Shown piece after piece: positions 18,335-28,573 of a stretch of 64,000 nucleotides of DNA (its first letter is position 1; every line of letters begins with the position of its first letter). Source of the DNA: Aerococcus suis (GTDB lineage: Bacteria; Bacillota; Bacilli; Lactobacillales; Aerococcaceae). The notes beneath the pieces are model-generated. The model ran no database searches. It had not been told where the DNA came from and worked only from the letters and a program-made list of their open reading frames with translations. Position numbers and translations under genes: made by a program. The stretch is taken from positions 62,001-126,000 of the forward strand of contig NZ_FWXK01000004.1 in NCBI RefSeq assembly GCF_900176325.1. Reading direction: 5' to 3'.

Positions 18335-21300
18335 CTACTCGTTTACTTGTCGATCAGTTGAAGCTGTTTCCGTTTGATTTGGCGTATCAGCTTCTTGTTC
18401 TTTTTCTTCAGCAGGTTTTTCTTCAGCTTTTGGTTTTCCAAAGTTTAATGTGTCTTCATCCATATCACGTAGGTCAATTTCATTGTCATTAATATCTAAG
18501 ACGCGCATATCAAGACCTAGTGATTGTAATTCTTTCATCAATACACGGAAGGATTCAGGAACACCTGGACGAGGAATTGGTTCACCTTTAACAATGGCTT
18601 CGTGCGTTTGAACACGACCAACAACGTCATCAGATTTATAGGTTAAGATTTCTTGTAAGGTATAAGCGGCACCGTATGCTTCAAGTGCCCATACCTCCAT
18701 CTCACCGAAACGTTGTCCACCAAATTGTGCTTTACCACCTAATGGTTGTTGGGTAACTAATGAGTAAGGTCCAGTTGACCGTGCATGTAATTTATCGTCA
18801 ACCATATGGGATAGTTTCAAGTAGTACATCACACCAACAGACACACGGTTGTCAAATGGTTCACCTGTTCGACCATCATAAAGAATGGTTTTCGCATCAT
18901 CAGCTAATCCCGCTTCTTTGATAGTTTCCCAAACATCGTCTTCGTTAGCACCATCAAATACTGGTGTGGCGATATGAATACCTAATTGACGAGCGGCCAT
19001 ACCTAAATGTAACTCTAACACTTGTCCGATATTCATACGTGAAGGCACCCCTAATGGGTTCAACATGATATCTACTGGTGTTCCGTCTGGTAAGTAAGGC
19101 ATGTCTTCTTGAGGTAAGATACGAGAAACAACCCCTTTGTTACCATGACGACCGGCCATTTTATCCCCAACTTGAATTTTACGTTTTTGGATAATATAAA
19201 CACGAACTAGCATGCTAACACCTGGAGACAATTCGTCACCATTTTCACGTAAGAAGACTTTGACATCGCTAACGATACCGTCTCCACCATGAGGAACACG
19301 TAATGATGTATCACGTACTTCACGCGCTTTTTCACCGAAGATAGCATGTAATAAATGTTCTTCAGCAGTTAGTTCAGTAACGCCTTTTGGTGTCACTTTA
19401 CCAACTAAAATATCGCCTGATTTCACTTCAGCACCGACACGGATAATACCGCGTTCATCTAAGTTTTTCAGTGCATCTTCCCCAACATTAGGAATTTCGC
19501 GAGTGATTTCTTCAGGTCCTAATTTCGTATCACGAGCTTCAGATTCTAACTCATCAATATGAATTGACGTATAAACGTCATCTTTAACTAAACGTTCAGA
19601 CATAATAACCGCGTCTTCGTAGTTATAACCATCCCAAGTCATGAAGGCAATCAATGGGTTATTTCCTAAAGCCATTTCACCTTTATCCATTGAAGGTCCA
19701 TCAGCTAAAATGTCTCCTGCTTCAACGACTTCACCTTGGTCAACAATTGGTGTTTGGTTATATGATGAACTAGCATTTGACCGGTGATATTTCAATAAGT
19801 CATATTTATCTAACGCACCGTCTTCACGACGAACACGAATTTCACGGCCATCCACATATTCGATTGATCCGCCATGTTTAGCAATCACAGCAGCACCAGA
19901 GTCATGAGCATTAATATATTCCATACCTGTTCCGACTAATGGAGCAGCTGGTTTTAATAACGGCACGGCTTGACGTTGCATGTTGGCACCCATTAACGCA
20001 CGGTTTGAGTCGTCGTTTTCTAAGAATGGGATTGAGGCTGTTGAAACAGAAACTACCTGTTTAGGAGAAACGTCCATGTAGTCAACACGTTCAGGACTTA
20101 CCTCAATATTTTCTTCAACGTAACGAGCCATAACCACATCTTCAGCAAAGGTACCGTCTTCGTTTAATTTAGAGTTCCCTTGGGCGATAACAAATTCGTC
20201 TTCTTCATCTGCCGTTAAGTAGTCGATACGATCAGTTACTTTATGCGTTTTCCAATCAACACGACGATAAGGCGTTTCAATGAATCCAAATTTATTAATT
20301 TTGGCATATGAAGATAAACTGTTAATTAACCCAATGTTTGGTCCCTCAGGTGTTTCTATTGGACACATACGACCATAGTGAGAATAGTGAACGTCACGAA
20401 CTTCAACCCCTGCACGGTCACGAGTTAAACCACCAGGACCTAATGCAGATAGACGACGTTTATGTGCTAATTCTCCAAGTGGGTTAGTTTGGTCCATGAA
20501 TTGAGATAATTGAGATGAACCAAAGAATTCTTTAATTGCTGCGACTACAGGGCGAATATTTACTAATTGTTGTGGTGTGACTTTATCAACGTCTTGAATA
20601 GACATTCTTTCACGTACCACACGTTCCATACGAGATAATCCAATTCTAAATTGGTTTTGTAATAATTCACCTACTGAGCGAATACGACGGTTACCTAAGT
20701 GGTCAATGTCATCTGTTTTTCCTAACCCTTCATATAAGTTTAAGAAGTAGTTCAATGACGCAATAATATCCGCAACCGTTAATGATTTTAAGTTTTCATC
20801 CGTAATCGCATTACCGATAACATTAATCACACGATCAGGGTCTTTTGGTGAAACAATTTTAACAATTTGTAAGTCAAATGGTTCAGGAATAACAGCATCA
20901 TCATCTGGATGAACTGTTACAGTATTCAATCCATTAGCTAATGGTTCAGCTAATTTTTCCATCACTTCACGGGTCATTTCTGTCCCTTTTTCAGCTAAAA
21001 TTTCACCCGTTTCAGGGTCCACTAAATTTTCAGCTAATGTTTGATTATATAAACGTGTCCGTAAATCTAGTTTTTTGTTAACTTTGTAACGACCAACATA
21101 AGCTAAGTCATAACGACGTGGATCGAAGAAACGTGTATTCAATAAGTTACGTGAAGATTCCGCTGTTTTAGGTTCTCCAGGGCGTAAACGATCATAAATT
21201 TCTTTTAATGCTTCTTCTGTACGTGAGTCAGATAAGTCTTTTTGAACATCTTTTTCTAAGGTTAATTCTAATGTTTCGCTGTCACCAAATAGTTCACGAA

Positions 21301-21919
21301 TTTGATCATCAGAACCGAAACCTAACGCACGCATTAAAACCGTCATCGGAATTTTACGCGTCCGGTCAATACGAACATGGGATACTTGTTTCGCATCAGT
21401 TTCCATTTCTAACCATGCCCCACGGTTAGGGATAATTGTTGAGCCGAATGATTCACGACCATTTTTGTCGACATTATCATGGAAGTAAACACCTGGTGAA
21501 CGAACTAATTGTGAAACGATAACTCGTTCCGCTCCGTTAATGATAAATGTCCCGCTATCAGTCATTAATGGGAAATCACCGAAGAAGACTTCTTGGTCTT
21601 TAATTTCACCAGATTCTTTATTGATTAACCGTAATTTTGCATAAATGGGAGCAGAATAGTTTGTATCTTGTGCTCGTGATTCTGCAATATTATATTTTGG
21701 TTCCTTAAATGTATAATCAATTAACTCTAAAGCTAATTTACCTTGATGGTCTTCGATAGGTGAAATGTCGTGGAACATTTCTTTCATACCTTCTTCTAAG
21801 AACCATTTATAAGAGTCTGTTTGAATTTCAATTAAGTTTGGTAATTCCAATACTTCATTGATTCGTGAATAACTGCGCCGTACACGATGTTTCCCATAGT
21901 TGACATTATGTCCAACCAT
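18335..21919 (-). CDS. rpoB: DNA-directed RNA polymerase subunit beta
   Basis: A 1194-residue catalytic subunit. The rifampicin-binding cluster reads wild type ([20 protein letters not shown], near 480-500). The C-terminal half contains [15 protein letters not shown] and [20 protein letters not shown]-terminal tail of about 35 residues is rich in Glu, Lys and Pro. ATG at 21919 follows GAGAGGTGG. rsmC, usually the gene just upstream in Bacillus, is 5.5 kb away, so rpoBC relies on its own promoter and a leader of about 200 bases. Confidence 0.98.
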   Translation of the reverse strand: MVGHNVNYGKHRVRRSYSRINEVLELPNLIEIQTDSYKWFLEEGMKEMFHDISPIEDHQGKLALELIDYTFKEPKYNIAESRAQDTNYSAPIYAKLRLINKESGEIKDQEVFFGDFPLMTDSGTFIINGAERVIVSQLVRSPGVYFHDNVDKNGRESFGSTIIPNRGAWLEMETDAKQVSHVRIDRTRKIPMTVLMRALGFGSDDQIRELFGDSETLELTLEKDVQKDLSDSRTEEALKEIYDRLRPGEPKTAESSRNLLNTRFFDPRRYDLAYVGRYKVNKKLDLRTRLYNQTLAENLVDPETGEILAEKGTEMTREVMEKLAEPLANGLNTVTVHPDDDAVIPEPFDLQIVKIVSPKDPDRVINVIGNAITDENLKSLTVADIIASLNYFLNLYEGLGKTDDIDHLGNRRIRSVGELLQNQFRIGLSRMERVVRERMSIQDVDKVTPQQLVNIRPVVAAIKEFFGSSQLSQFMDQTNPLGELAHKRRLSALGPGGLTRDRAGVEVRDVHYSHYGRMCPIETPEGPNIGLINSLSSYAKINKFGFIETPYRRVDWKTHKVTDRIDYLTADEEDEFVIAQGNSKLNEDGTFAEDVVMARYVEENIEVSPERVDYMDVSPKQVVSVSTASIPFLENDDSNRALMGANMQRQAVPLLKPAAPLVGTGMEYINAHDSGAAVIAKHGGSIEYVDGREIRVRREDGALDKYDLLKYHRSNASSSYNQTPIVDQGEVVEAGDILADGPSMDKGEMALGNNPLIAFMTWDGYNYEDAVIMSERLVKDDVYTSIHIDELESEARDTKLGPEEITREIPNVGEDALKNLDERGIIRVGAEVKSGDILVGKVTPKGVTELTAEEHLLHAIFGEKAREVRDTSLRVPHGGDGIVSDVKVFLRENGDELSPGVSMLVRVYIIQKRKIQVGDKMAGRHGNKGVVSRILPQEDMPYLPDGTPVDIMLNPLGVPSRMNIGQVLELHLGMAARQLGIHIATPVFDGANEDDVWETIKEAGLADDAKTILYDGRTGEPFDNRVSVGVMYYLKLSHMVDDKLHARSTGPYSLVTQQPLGGKAQFGGQRFGEMEVWALEAYGAAYTLQEILTYKSDDVVGRVQTHEAIVKGEPIPRPGVPESFRVLMKELQSLGLDMRVLDINDNEIDLRDMDEDTLNFGKPKAEEKPAEEKEQEADTPNQTETASTDRQVNE

Positions 21920-21962
21920 AACTAGCCACCTCTCTAAGATTTCCCAAGATTAGAATTTCATT

Positions 21963-22060
21963 AAAATTCAGTAATTTTTTGATTAATTTTGTGATTTATA
22001 CTGAATTTTAGGCAAAAAAAAGACAAAAGAATCGACAAAAACTTGCCATTTTTCTTTTGT
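21963..22060 (-). ncRNA. rpoB 5' leader with paired elements
   Basis: The rpoB leader holds two inverted repeats. The first on the transcript has 9-base A/T-rich arms (ACAAAAGAA/TTCTTTTGT) and is followed by eight Ts, like a weak attenuator. The second has 11-base perfect arms (AAAATTCAGTA/TACTGAATTTT, 21963-21973 and 21999-22009). A Lacto-rpoB RNA motif has been described upstream of rpoB in lactic acid bacteria; whether this is that motif needs a covariance search. Confidence 0.5.
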
Positions 22061-22128
22061 ATTTCCATAAATAGCATCCGGACAATATTTCGGAGCTGTT
22101 TATATTTCAAAGTTTGTATCAATTAAAC

Positions 22129-22157
22129 ATATTACACACTTTTCACGTTCTTGTCAA
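22129..22157 (-). promoter_or_regulatory. rpoB-rpoC promoter
   Basis: TTGACA, a 17-base spacer and TAATAT on the minus strand, giving a leader of roughly 200 bases. Confidence 0.8.
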
Positions 22158-22171
22158 CTCTTATTCTCAAA

Positions 22172-22200
22172 TAAAAAAGGAGACTATATTACTAGTCTCC
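22172..22200 (-). terminator. Terminator of the hydroxyacyl-CoA dehydrogenase pseudogene
   Basis: GGAGACTA and TAGTCTCC arms with a T-run on the minus strand. Confidence 0.85.
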
Positions 22201-22217
22201 TCTAAGAATCCAATCAA

Positions 22218-24026
22218 TTAAAGGTTCCATTCACGATCAATGGTTTCACCATCGCGATATTCATATAATCCCATACCAGTTTCTTGCCCTAACTCACCAG
22301 CTTTCTCGAGTCTTTCAAGTAAGGCTAAGGCTTTTTCATCAGCTTCTAGACTAGTGTTTGCATAATGAGCTAAGTAAATGTTATATAACGTCCGTATGCC
22401 AACACGATCAATCGCTTGGCATGGACCATATGGAATATTACGTCCTACTTTCCAAGCAAGATCGATATCTCTTGGTGTCGCTACACCGGTTGCTAATAAT
22501 TGAATAGCACCACGTAAGAAAGGAATAAATAACGTATTTAGAATATATCCTGGTTGTTCTTTGTATAGCGAAATGACCATCATTCCCATAGCATCTGTAA
22601 ATGATTGAACGTCTTTGAACACTTCATCATCCGTTAATTCTGTTTTCATGACCTCACCGGTATTTTTAAGCCAAATATGATTTACAAAATGCAAGGCTAA
22701 GAATTTTTCTGGGCGACCTGTTTCATGCATAAACGCACTTGGCGCTAAAGTAGAACTATTTGTTAATAGCACCGTATGTTCAGGTAAATAACGTTGAATA
22801 TCATTATAGAATTGTTTTTTAATTGCCATCGTTTCAGGCACAGCTTCAATCACTAGATCTGTATGACTAAATGCTTCTTCCATATTAGCAGTATAGGTAA
22901 TACGATCAGCAGCTGCCCTTGCTTCGTCAGGGTCCGCATCAACATCACGAACAACTAAAGGAATATATGATTCCACACGTTTTTTTGCGGCGTCAATCGT
23001 CTCTTCAGAAATATCATATTGAATCGTGTCAAAGCCAAAACGCGCGATTTGATAAGCAATTTGGCTACCTAACACGCCTCCGCCGGCAACTGTCACCGTA
23101 TGGTATGGATGACTATGTTGTTTATACGCTGGATCATTATCGAAAAAGTCCGCTTGTCGATATTCAGGATTAGGATAAGTATAGAACCCTTTACCATCTA
23201 CAATACCACGTCGACCGTCATCTCGACGTTTTTTCATCATATCGACAAATTTTGCCCGCCATTTTTGGTCTGGGTTGGCTTCGGCTAACCCTTCACTTGA
23301 CGCAATCACTGTATCTAATCCAATTAAATCTTGAACACCTATTGGTCCGGTATGGTCTTCTGCACCAGCCATCCATGTTTTATCAATATCTTCTGGAGTG
23401 GCGATTCCATCTGCTAGTAATTGTTGAGATCCTTCTAGCCAAGGAATGAGTAAACTGTTCAATAGATATCCTGGACGTTCTTTATGAGCCACAACAGGTG
23501 TCATTTTCATATCATGCGCAAAATCAACCATTTGCTCTACAATTTCAGAATTTGTTTTGCTAGTTCCCATGACCTCTACAATGGGTTTTTCCCAAACAGG
23601 GTTAGAGAAGTGTAATCCTACATATTTTTCTGGGCGTCCAGTAAATGCCATTAATTGACTAGGTAATAGCCCAGAAGTATTCGTTCCAAAAATGGTTTTG
23701 TCTGGTGCCGCTTCACCAAATTCTTGATAAAACGCTTTTTTAATTTCAAAATTTTCCGTAATGGATTCAATAACTAAATCAGCATCTTCAGTCGCCATAT
23801 GAGCATCATCTGTATACGTAATTTGCCCAGCAATTTTTTGCGCTTCCTCTTCAGAAATCCCTTTAAACAATGCGTAACCTTGAGCATTTTTAATCATCTT
23901 ATCTTTAGCTAATTGAATGGCTTAGTCATTAATCTCATAAACGGTGACATGGTATTGATTGGCAGCAATTTGATAAGCAATTTGGCTTCCTAAAACACCG
24001 CCGCCAGCAACTGTAATATTTTTCAC
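22218..24026 (-). pseudogene. Double 3-hydroxyacyl-CoA dehydrogenase, interrupted by TAA
   Basis: The full frame is 602 codons from a GTG at 24026 (GAAGGAG upstream) and holds two divergent copies of one 3-hydroxyacyl-CoA dehydrogenase. Both copies contain the NAD-binding VAGGGVLGSQIAYQIA, at about 6 and 310. Both also have the LHF catalytic-His region (LHFSNPVWEKP; LHFVNHIWLKN) and the PGY(L/I)LN C-domain helix. Codon 35 is TAA (23922-23924), probably from a Glu or Gln codon. The stop removes the first NAD site if translation restarts at 23897. Such enzymes oxidise 3-hydroxyacyl-CoA, for example 3-hydroxybutyryl-CoA. Promoter palindromes and terminator remain intact, so the decay looks recent. 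Confidence 0.85.
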
Positions 24027-24072
24027 AATATAACACTCCTTCAGTCTATTTGCGAGACAATATTAATTATCA

Positions 24073-24136
24073 GTAACCGATTCCATATTAGTGAAAATAT
24101 TCACAGGAAATCGGTTACATACATTATGACATGTCA
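24073..24136. promoter_or_regulatory. Nested palindromes upstream of the dehydrogenase pseudogene
   Basis: Outer arms GTAACCGATTCC (24073-24084) and GGAAATCGGTTAC (24106-24118) enclose a perfect GTGAA-N4-TTCAC (24091-24104). A separate 10-base palindrome TGACATGTCA follows at 24127-24136. The arrangement looks like operators for dimeric regulators; which regulator is unknown. Confidence 0.5.
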
Positions 24137-24187
24137 CATAATAACTTACAAATGATATACTCCTTATTTAAAAAAAATATAAGAAAA

Positions 24188-24221
24188 TAAAAAAGAGCTT
24201 AGATTTTTCATCTAAGCCCTT
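24188..24221 (-). terminator. opuA operon terminator
   Basis: GCTTAGAT and ATCTAAGC arms, with a loop of five bases and a run of six Ts on the minus strand. Confidence 0.85.
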
Positions 24222-24237
24222 TTCGTTCAATAGCTTT

Positions 24238-25119
24238 TTATTCAGCAACCCAAGCTTCCACTTTATCTTGGTTATTATCTACCCAATCACGGGCTGCTTG
24301 TTGAGGATCTTTACCGTCATGGATATCGACCATAACAGATTCCATATCTTCAAGATCCCATTCAAATTGATCAAGGATTTGGTAAGCACGTGGGTTATCT
24401 TCTTTCAATCCTTCACGTACCATCGTATGGATTTCTTCTCCATCGCCAAAGATTCCTTTAGGATCATCTAAATATTTTAAGTCATATTTTTGGAATTTCC
24501 AGTGTGGAGACCAACCAGTAACCACAATTTCATCTTTGTTATCAATCGCTTGTCCTAAAGCGGTAGCCATTGCACCACTTGAACTAGATTCTAATGACCA
24601 ATCAGATAAGTTAGGATATTCTTCTAATGCTTTTTCAGTCGCATTCATAACCCCTGCACCTGGTTCAATACCAGTAATTTTTTTACCAGCTTCATCTGTT
24701 AAGTCTTCGATGCTATTAACATCTTCCATATAAGTTGGTACAACTAAACCAGTAATGGCACCTTCTAAGTTTTTACCTAAGTCTTCCATTTGGTCGCCAT
24801 ACTCATCGAATTGTTCACCGTGAGTTAATGGTAACCAAGCACCTACCATACCATCAGCTTCACCGTTAGCAACTGCTTGCCACATAACGGCATTATCTAA
24901 TGGAATGACATTCACATTGAAACCTTCATCTTTTAGAACTTCAGCAATAACGTGTGTTGAGGCAACCTCAGTATCCCATTCAACGTATGATAGTGTCACA
25001 GTTCCACCTTCATTTGAATCACCGCCGAAATTAGCAGTTGATTCAAAAGCTCCAGCACTACCAAATGTTAAGGCTAAACCGAGAATCGCAATTAATCCAA
25101 GGACTATTTTCTTAAACAA
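24238..25119 (-). CDS. opuAC: Glycine betaine ABC transporter, substrate-binding protein
   Basis: A 293-residue binding protein of the OpuAC/ProX family with a signal peptide (MFKKIVLGLIAILGLALTFG). Trp residues that could form the quaternary-amine cage lie in YVEWDTE, GAWLPLTH and TGWSPHWKF. The usual Bacillus lipobox cysteine is absent: the cleavage region reads GLALTFGSAGAFES. How the protein is held at the cell surface is therefore unclear. It is the last gene of opuAA-opuAB-opuAC, 20 bases after opuAB. Choline or proline betaine are other possible ligands. Confidence 0.9.
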   Translation of the reverse strand: MFKKIVLGLIAILGLALTFGSAGAFESTANFGGDSNEGGTVTLSYVEWDTEVASTHVIAEVLKDEGFNVNVIPLDNAVMWQAVANGEADGMVGAWLPLTHGEQFDEYGDQMEDLGKNLEGAITGLVVPTYMEDVNSIEDLTDEAGKKITGIEPGAGVMNATEKALEEYPNLSDWSLESSSSGAMATALGQAIDNKDEIVVTGWSPHWKFQKYDLKYLDDPKGIFGDGEEIHTMVREGLKEDNPRAYQILDQFEWDLEDMESVMVDIHDGKDPQQAARDWVDNNQDKVEAWVAE

Positions 25120-25139
25120 AATGACTCCCCCTTTTTACC

Positions 25140-25994
25140 TTAATGTTTTTTGTCGCGTGCTAAGGCTTGTGTTAAGCGGTCAATTACAATCGCTAACACC
25201 ACAATACCTAAACCAGAAACAAATCCAGTACCAACTTCAGCACGTTGTAATGATGATAATACTTGACGACCTAAACCAGGCGCTCCGATCATTGATCCAA
25301 TAACAACCATTGATAGAGCTAACATTGTCGTTTGGTTAACACCGGCCATAATAGTTGATTTCGCTAATGGTAGCTCCACTTTGAATAGTTTTTGTGGACC
25401 ACTACTACCAAACGAATCCGCTGCTTCAATTAACTCATTAGAAATTTGACGAATTCCTAAATCAGTAAAGCGTACTGTTGGTGGTAGTGAGAAGATAACT
25501 GAGGCAAACACCCCAGGAACAACTCCGATACCAAAGAACGCTACCGCTGGAATTAAGTAAACGAAAGCAGGCATTGTCTGCATAAAGTCAAGAATTGGTT
25601 TTAGAATCGCATGAGCGACCTCTGACTTCGCTGATAAGATTCCTAGTGGTACCCCAATAATGATAGAGACTAAACTAGAAACTAAAATCAAGGAAATAGT
25701 ATTTAGCATTTCAGACCATAAACCTTGGTTTAAAACATATCCGAAACCAATTAAAACGAAGACAGGTAGTCCCCATTTTTTCTCACTCGCAAAATACGCT
25801 AATACTGCGATTAAAACGATAAATAAAGCAGGTGGTGCAATTGATAGGATACTTGTTAATCCATCAATTAATGTTTGTCCGATTGTTTGTAAAACATCAA
25901 ACATACCACCTAATGTTTGTGTTAACCAATCGGTTGCAGCTTCTACCCAGTCAGCTACTGGGAAATGTGGCACAATTGCAAATAGGCTATTCAT
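25140..25994 (-). CDS. opuAB: Glycine betaine ABC transporter, permease
   Basis: A 284-residue membrane protein with about six hydrophobic segments and the ABC permease EAA loop (ELIEAADSFGSSGPQKLFKV near 185-205). The family imports glycine betaine as an osmoprotectant. The start is the ATG at 25994 after GAGGGGG, overlapping the last eight bases of opuAA. It is not fused to the binding protein, unlike lactococcal OpuABC. Confidence 0.93.
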   Translation of the reverse strand: MNSLFAIVPHFPVADWVEAATDWLTQTLGGMFDVLQTIGQTLIDGLTSILSIAPPALFIVLIAVLAYFASEKKWGLPVFVLIGFGYVLNQGLWSEMLNTISLILVSSLVSIIIGVPLGILSAKSEVAHAILKPILDFMQTMPAFVYLIPAVAFFGIGVVPGVFASVIFSLPPTVRFTDLGIRQISNELIEAADSFGSSGPQKLFKVELPLAKSTIMAGVNQTTMLALSMVVIGSMIGAPGLGRQVLSSLQRAEVGTGFVSGLGIVVLAIVIDRLTQALARDKKH

Positions 25995-27201
25995 TATTTT
26001 CCCCCTCACTTACTAAGCTATTAACTAACATTTTCGGACTAATAATTCCACGTAATTTATTGTCATCATCAACAACAGATACTGGCATGTAAGCATGATT
26101 AATGACATCATAAATTTCATTAATTGTCGTATCTAATTTAACGACAGGTTGATCCGTACGCATAATATCTTCAACATCGATACGTTTTGTTTGTTCATGT
26201 TTTTGAATCAATTGAATGGCATCAATTTCACGAACGTAACCACGTAAATGACGTTCACTATCAGTCACTAAGATGAATGAATAATCTTCTTGTTGCATCC
26301 GACGTAAGGCCATACGAGCCCCTTCTTTGTCAGAATTTAAGACAACTGCTGGACGATCCATCGCGTGTTCAGCTGTTAATACTTTAGAACGGTCAACATT
26401 TTCAACGAAACGTTCAACATATCCATTCGCAGGGTTTTGTAAAATTTCTTCCCCTGTTCCGACTTGGACAATTTCCCCATCTTTCATTAAGGCAATGCGA
26501 TCACCAATACGTAGGGCTTCATCTAAATCGTGAGTGATGAAGACAATCGTTTTATTCATTTTTTCTTGCATTTCAACTAATTCATCTTGCATATCACGAC
26601 GAATTAATGGGTCAAGTGCTGAAAAAGCTTCGTCCATTAAAATAATTTCGGCATCGTTAGCTAGCGCACGTGCTAAACCAACCCGTTGTTGCATACCACC
26701 TGATAATTGGTCAGGATATTGATCGACGTAAGCCCCTAAACCAGCATTTTCTAATGCTTTTGTCGCAGCTTTTTTACGTTCGTCTTTATCTTTTCCTTTG
26801 ATTTCTAATCCATATTCGGTATTCTCTAAAATTGTTCTATGTGGGAATAAACCAAAGTTTTGGAATACCATATTTACTTTATTACGACGAATATCACGAA
26901 GGTTTTCTTTAGAAGCATGAGTGACGTCATCGCCATCAATATATACCGTTCCCAGTGTTGGTTCAATTAAACGGTTAAGCATCCGTAACATCGTTGATTT
27001 TCCAGAACCAGAAAGTCCCATGACAACGAATGTTTCTCCTTCATGAATATCTAAGTTGGCGTTATTAACCCCAACTGTCGCACCGGTTTCTTTTACAATT
27101 TCTTCTTTTGAATGATTGTCATTTAACATTGTTTTTGCTTTTTCGATAGCTTGACGGCTACCAAAAATTTTCGACAAGTTTTCTATTTTAATAGAAGCCA
27201 T
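25987..27201 (-). CDS. opuAA: Glycine betaine ABC transporter, ATP-binding protein
   Basis: A 404-residue ATPase. Walker A GLSGSGKSTMLR lies near 62, the signature LSGGMQQRVGLARAL near 163 and Walker B EIILMDEAFSAL near 185. Two C-terminal CBS domains follow (about 280-395); in relatives they sense ionic strength or bind c-di-AMP. ATG at 27201 follows GGAGGAG; the longer reading begins inside the ribosome site. First gene of the operon. Confidence 0.94.
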   Translation of the reverse strand: MASIKIENLSKIFGSRQAIEKAKTMLNDNHSKEEIVKETGATVGVNNANLDIHEGETFVVMGLSGSGKSTMLRMLNRLIEPTLGTVYIDGDDVTHASKENLRDIRRNKVNMVFQNFGLFPHRTILENTEYGLEIKGKDKDERKKAATKALENAGLGAYVDQYPDQLSGGMQQRVGLARALANDAEIILMDEAFSALDPLIRRDMQDELVEMQEKMNKTIVFITHDLDEALRIGDRIALMKDGEIVQVGTGEEILQNPANGYVERFVENVDRSKVLTAEHAMDRPAVVLNSDKEGARMALRRMQQEDYSFILVTDSERHLRGYVREIDAIQLIQKHEQTKRIDVEDIMRTDQPVVKLDTTINEIYDVINHAYMPVSVVDDDNKLRGIISPKMLVNSLVSEGENNE

Positions 27202-27372
27202 ATTCTCCTCCTTCAAAAAAGTTATCTACTCTATCTTCCAATATATCAAAAAAACTGGACTGTCCCAACCTTAAACCCTTTTCATTGTTCGGAAATTACT
27301 GAACACTCATCTATGTCTCCTAATCGAATGGTGATGAAAACAGTAATGAAAACGATTGATACCAGCATTTTC

Positions 27373-27394
27373 ATAAATACAATTTTGTATTTAT
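27373..27394. promoter_or_regulatory. Perfect 10-base inverted repeat upstream of opuAA
   Basis: ATAAATACAA-TT-TTGTATTTAT. It lies about 170 bases before opuAA and close to the end of rsmC. It could be an osmostress operator or the weak end of the rsmC transcript. The rest of 27202-27430 shows only a possible opu promoter (TTGATA and TAGATA, near 27210-27240). Confidence 0.45.
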
Positions 27395-27430
27395 AGTTTT
27401 TGCTGATTCTCAAAAGTTATCATTCATAAA

Positions 27431-28060
27431 TCATAATATGTCATCATTAGTTTTAACACTTTGTAAAATCCAATAGCCCTTATTCCGAGTCAGCTCTTCA
27501 ACATTGCCAAAAATTTGCGTCATTTTTTTCTTGGCGCTTGGTGCTCCTTGTTTCTTTTGAATAACAATCGTTAATGTGCCATTAGAAACTAAATGATTGT
27601 AAGCTTCTTCAATAATACGATGCACCACTTTTTTCCCTGCTCGAATCGGAGGATTGGAAATCACATGATTAAAATCTGTCTCTGTCACTTGATCATAACC
27701 ATCAGAAGTATAAATAGAGACATTTTCAATCGCATTTTTTTGAGCATTTTGCTTAGCTAATTCCAAAGCACGCTCACTAATATCGACTAAGTGAAACTCT
27801 TGGTTAGGGTGTGTTTTAGCCAGCGAGAGACCCATAGCACCATAGCCGCAACCAACATCTAATATTTTTTTATCTTGATTGGTAATAACGCGACAATCAT
27901 CTAAAGCTCCTAACAGTGTCCGAGATCCAAAATCAATCGCATCGCGTGAGAAAACTCCACTATCTGTTTGAAAAGATAGCGTCTGATCTAAGTAGTTAAA
28001 TGAAATGGTTTGATAGTCATGTTCCAATGTATGATTATCTTCAAAATATTGATGTGCCAT
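27431..28060 (-). CDS. rsmC: 16S rRNA guanine-N2 methyltransferase, RsmC/YbxB-like
   Basis: A 209-residue SAM-dependent methyltransferase. The SAM site is DVGCGYGAMGLSLA near 63 and the N6/N2-type catalytic motif is ISNPPIRAGK near 128. Relatives modify G1207 of 16S rRNA. The start is the ATG at 28060 after AAAGGAGG. In Bacillus ybxB lies between rplL and rpoB; here it follows rplL, but rpoB has been separated from it by the opu and dehydrogenase genes. Confidence 0.88.
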   Translation of the reverse strand: MAHQYFEDNHTLEHDYQTISFNYLDQTLSFQTDSGVFSRDAIDFGSRTLLGALDDCRVITNQDKKILDVGCGYGAMGLSLAKTHPNQEFHLVDISERALELAKQNAQKNAIENVSIYTSDGYDQVTETDFNHVISNPPIRAGKKVVHRIIEEAYNHLVSNGTLTIVIQKKQGAPSAKKKMTQIFGNVEELTRNKGYWILQSVKTNDDIL

Positions 28061-28100
28061 AGCGCCTCCTTTTAATAATAGAATCATCTTTCATGAGATA

Positions 28101-28132
28101 ATAAAAAGCGTACGCCGAAACGTACGCTTTTT
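28101..28132 (-). terminator. rplJL terminator
   Basis: Perfect 11-base arms AAAAGCGTACG and CGTACGCTTTT, closing the ribosomal operon before rsmC. Confidence 0.9.
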
Positions 28133-28147
28133 AGAGTCATGCTTGAA

Positions 28148-28516
28148 TTATTTTAATTCAGCAGATCCTCCAGCTTCTTCGATAGCAGAAACTAATGCTT
28201 CTGCATCTTCTTTTGGCATAGCTTCTTTAACAACAGCAGGAGCGCCGTCTACTAAAGCTTTTGCTTCTTTTAAGCCTAAATCAGTTGCTTCACGTACAGC
28301 TTTGATTACTTTAATTTTAGCTGAACCAGCACCAGTTAATTCAACGTCGAATTCAGTTTTTTCTTCAGCAGCGTCGCCACCTGCAACACCAGCAGCTGCA
28401 ACAGGAGCAGCAGCAGATACGTCGAATTCTTCTTCGATTGCACTTACAAGGTCAGATAATTCAATAATTGTTGCTTCTTTTAAATCAGCAATGATTTTTT
28501 CAATGTCTAAAGCCAT
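28148..28516 (-). CDS. rplL: 50S ribosomal protein L7/L12
   Basis: A 122-residue stalk protein: N-terminal dimer domain, an Ala/Gly hinge near 35-50, and a C-terminal domain with [20 protein letters not shown] that contacts translation factors. It follows rplJ by 57 bases under the shared L10 leader. A 131-codon open frame on the opposite strand is a shadow. Confidence 0.98.
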   Translation of the reverse strand: MALDIEKIIADLKEATIIELSDLVSAIEEEFDVSAAAPVAAAGVAGGDAAEEKTEFDVELTGAGSAKIKVIKAVREATDLGLKEAKALVDGAPAVVKEAMPKEDAEALVSAIEEAGGSAELK

Positions 28517-28573
28517 TTTTATTCCTCCATTTATATAAAGTTTAGTTTGTTTGAATATGGTAATACATTAATC

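Noticed and set aside
480-21450. Rifampicin resistance change in rpoB
   Set aside because: The cluster [20 protein letters not shown] carries the wild-type residues at the usual resistance positions.
24905-25303. 132-codon open frame on the + strand across opuAC/opuAB
   Set aside because: Antisense to two well-supported transporter genes, no ribosome site, no recognisable motif.
28143-28538. 131-codon open frame opposite rplL
   Set aside because: It is a shadow of the Ala/Glu-rich L7/L12 gene, which leaves few stops on the opposite strand.
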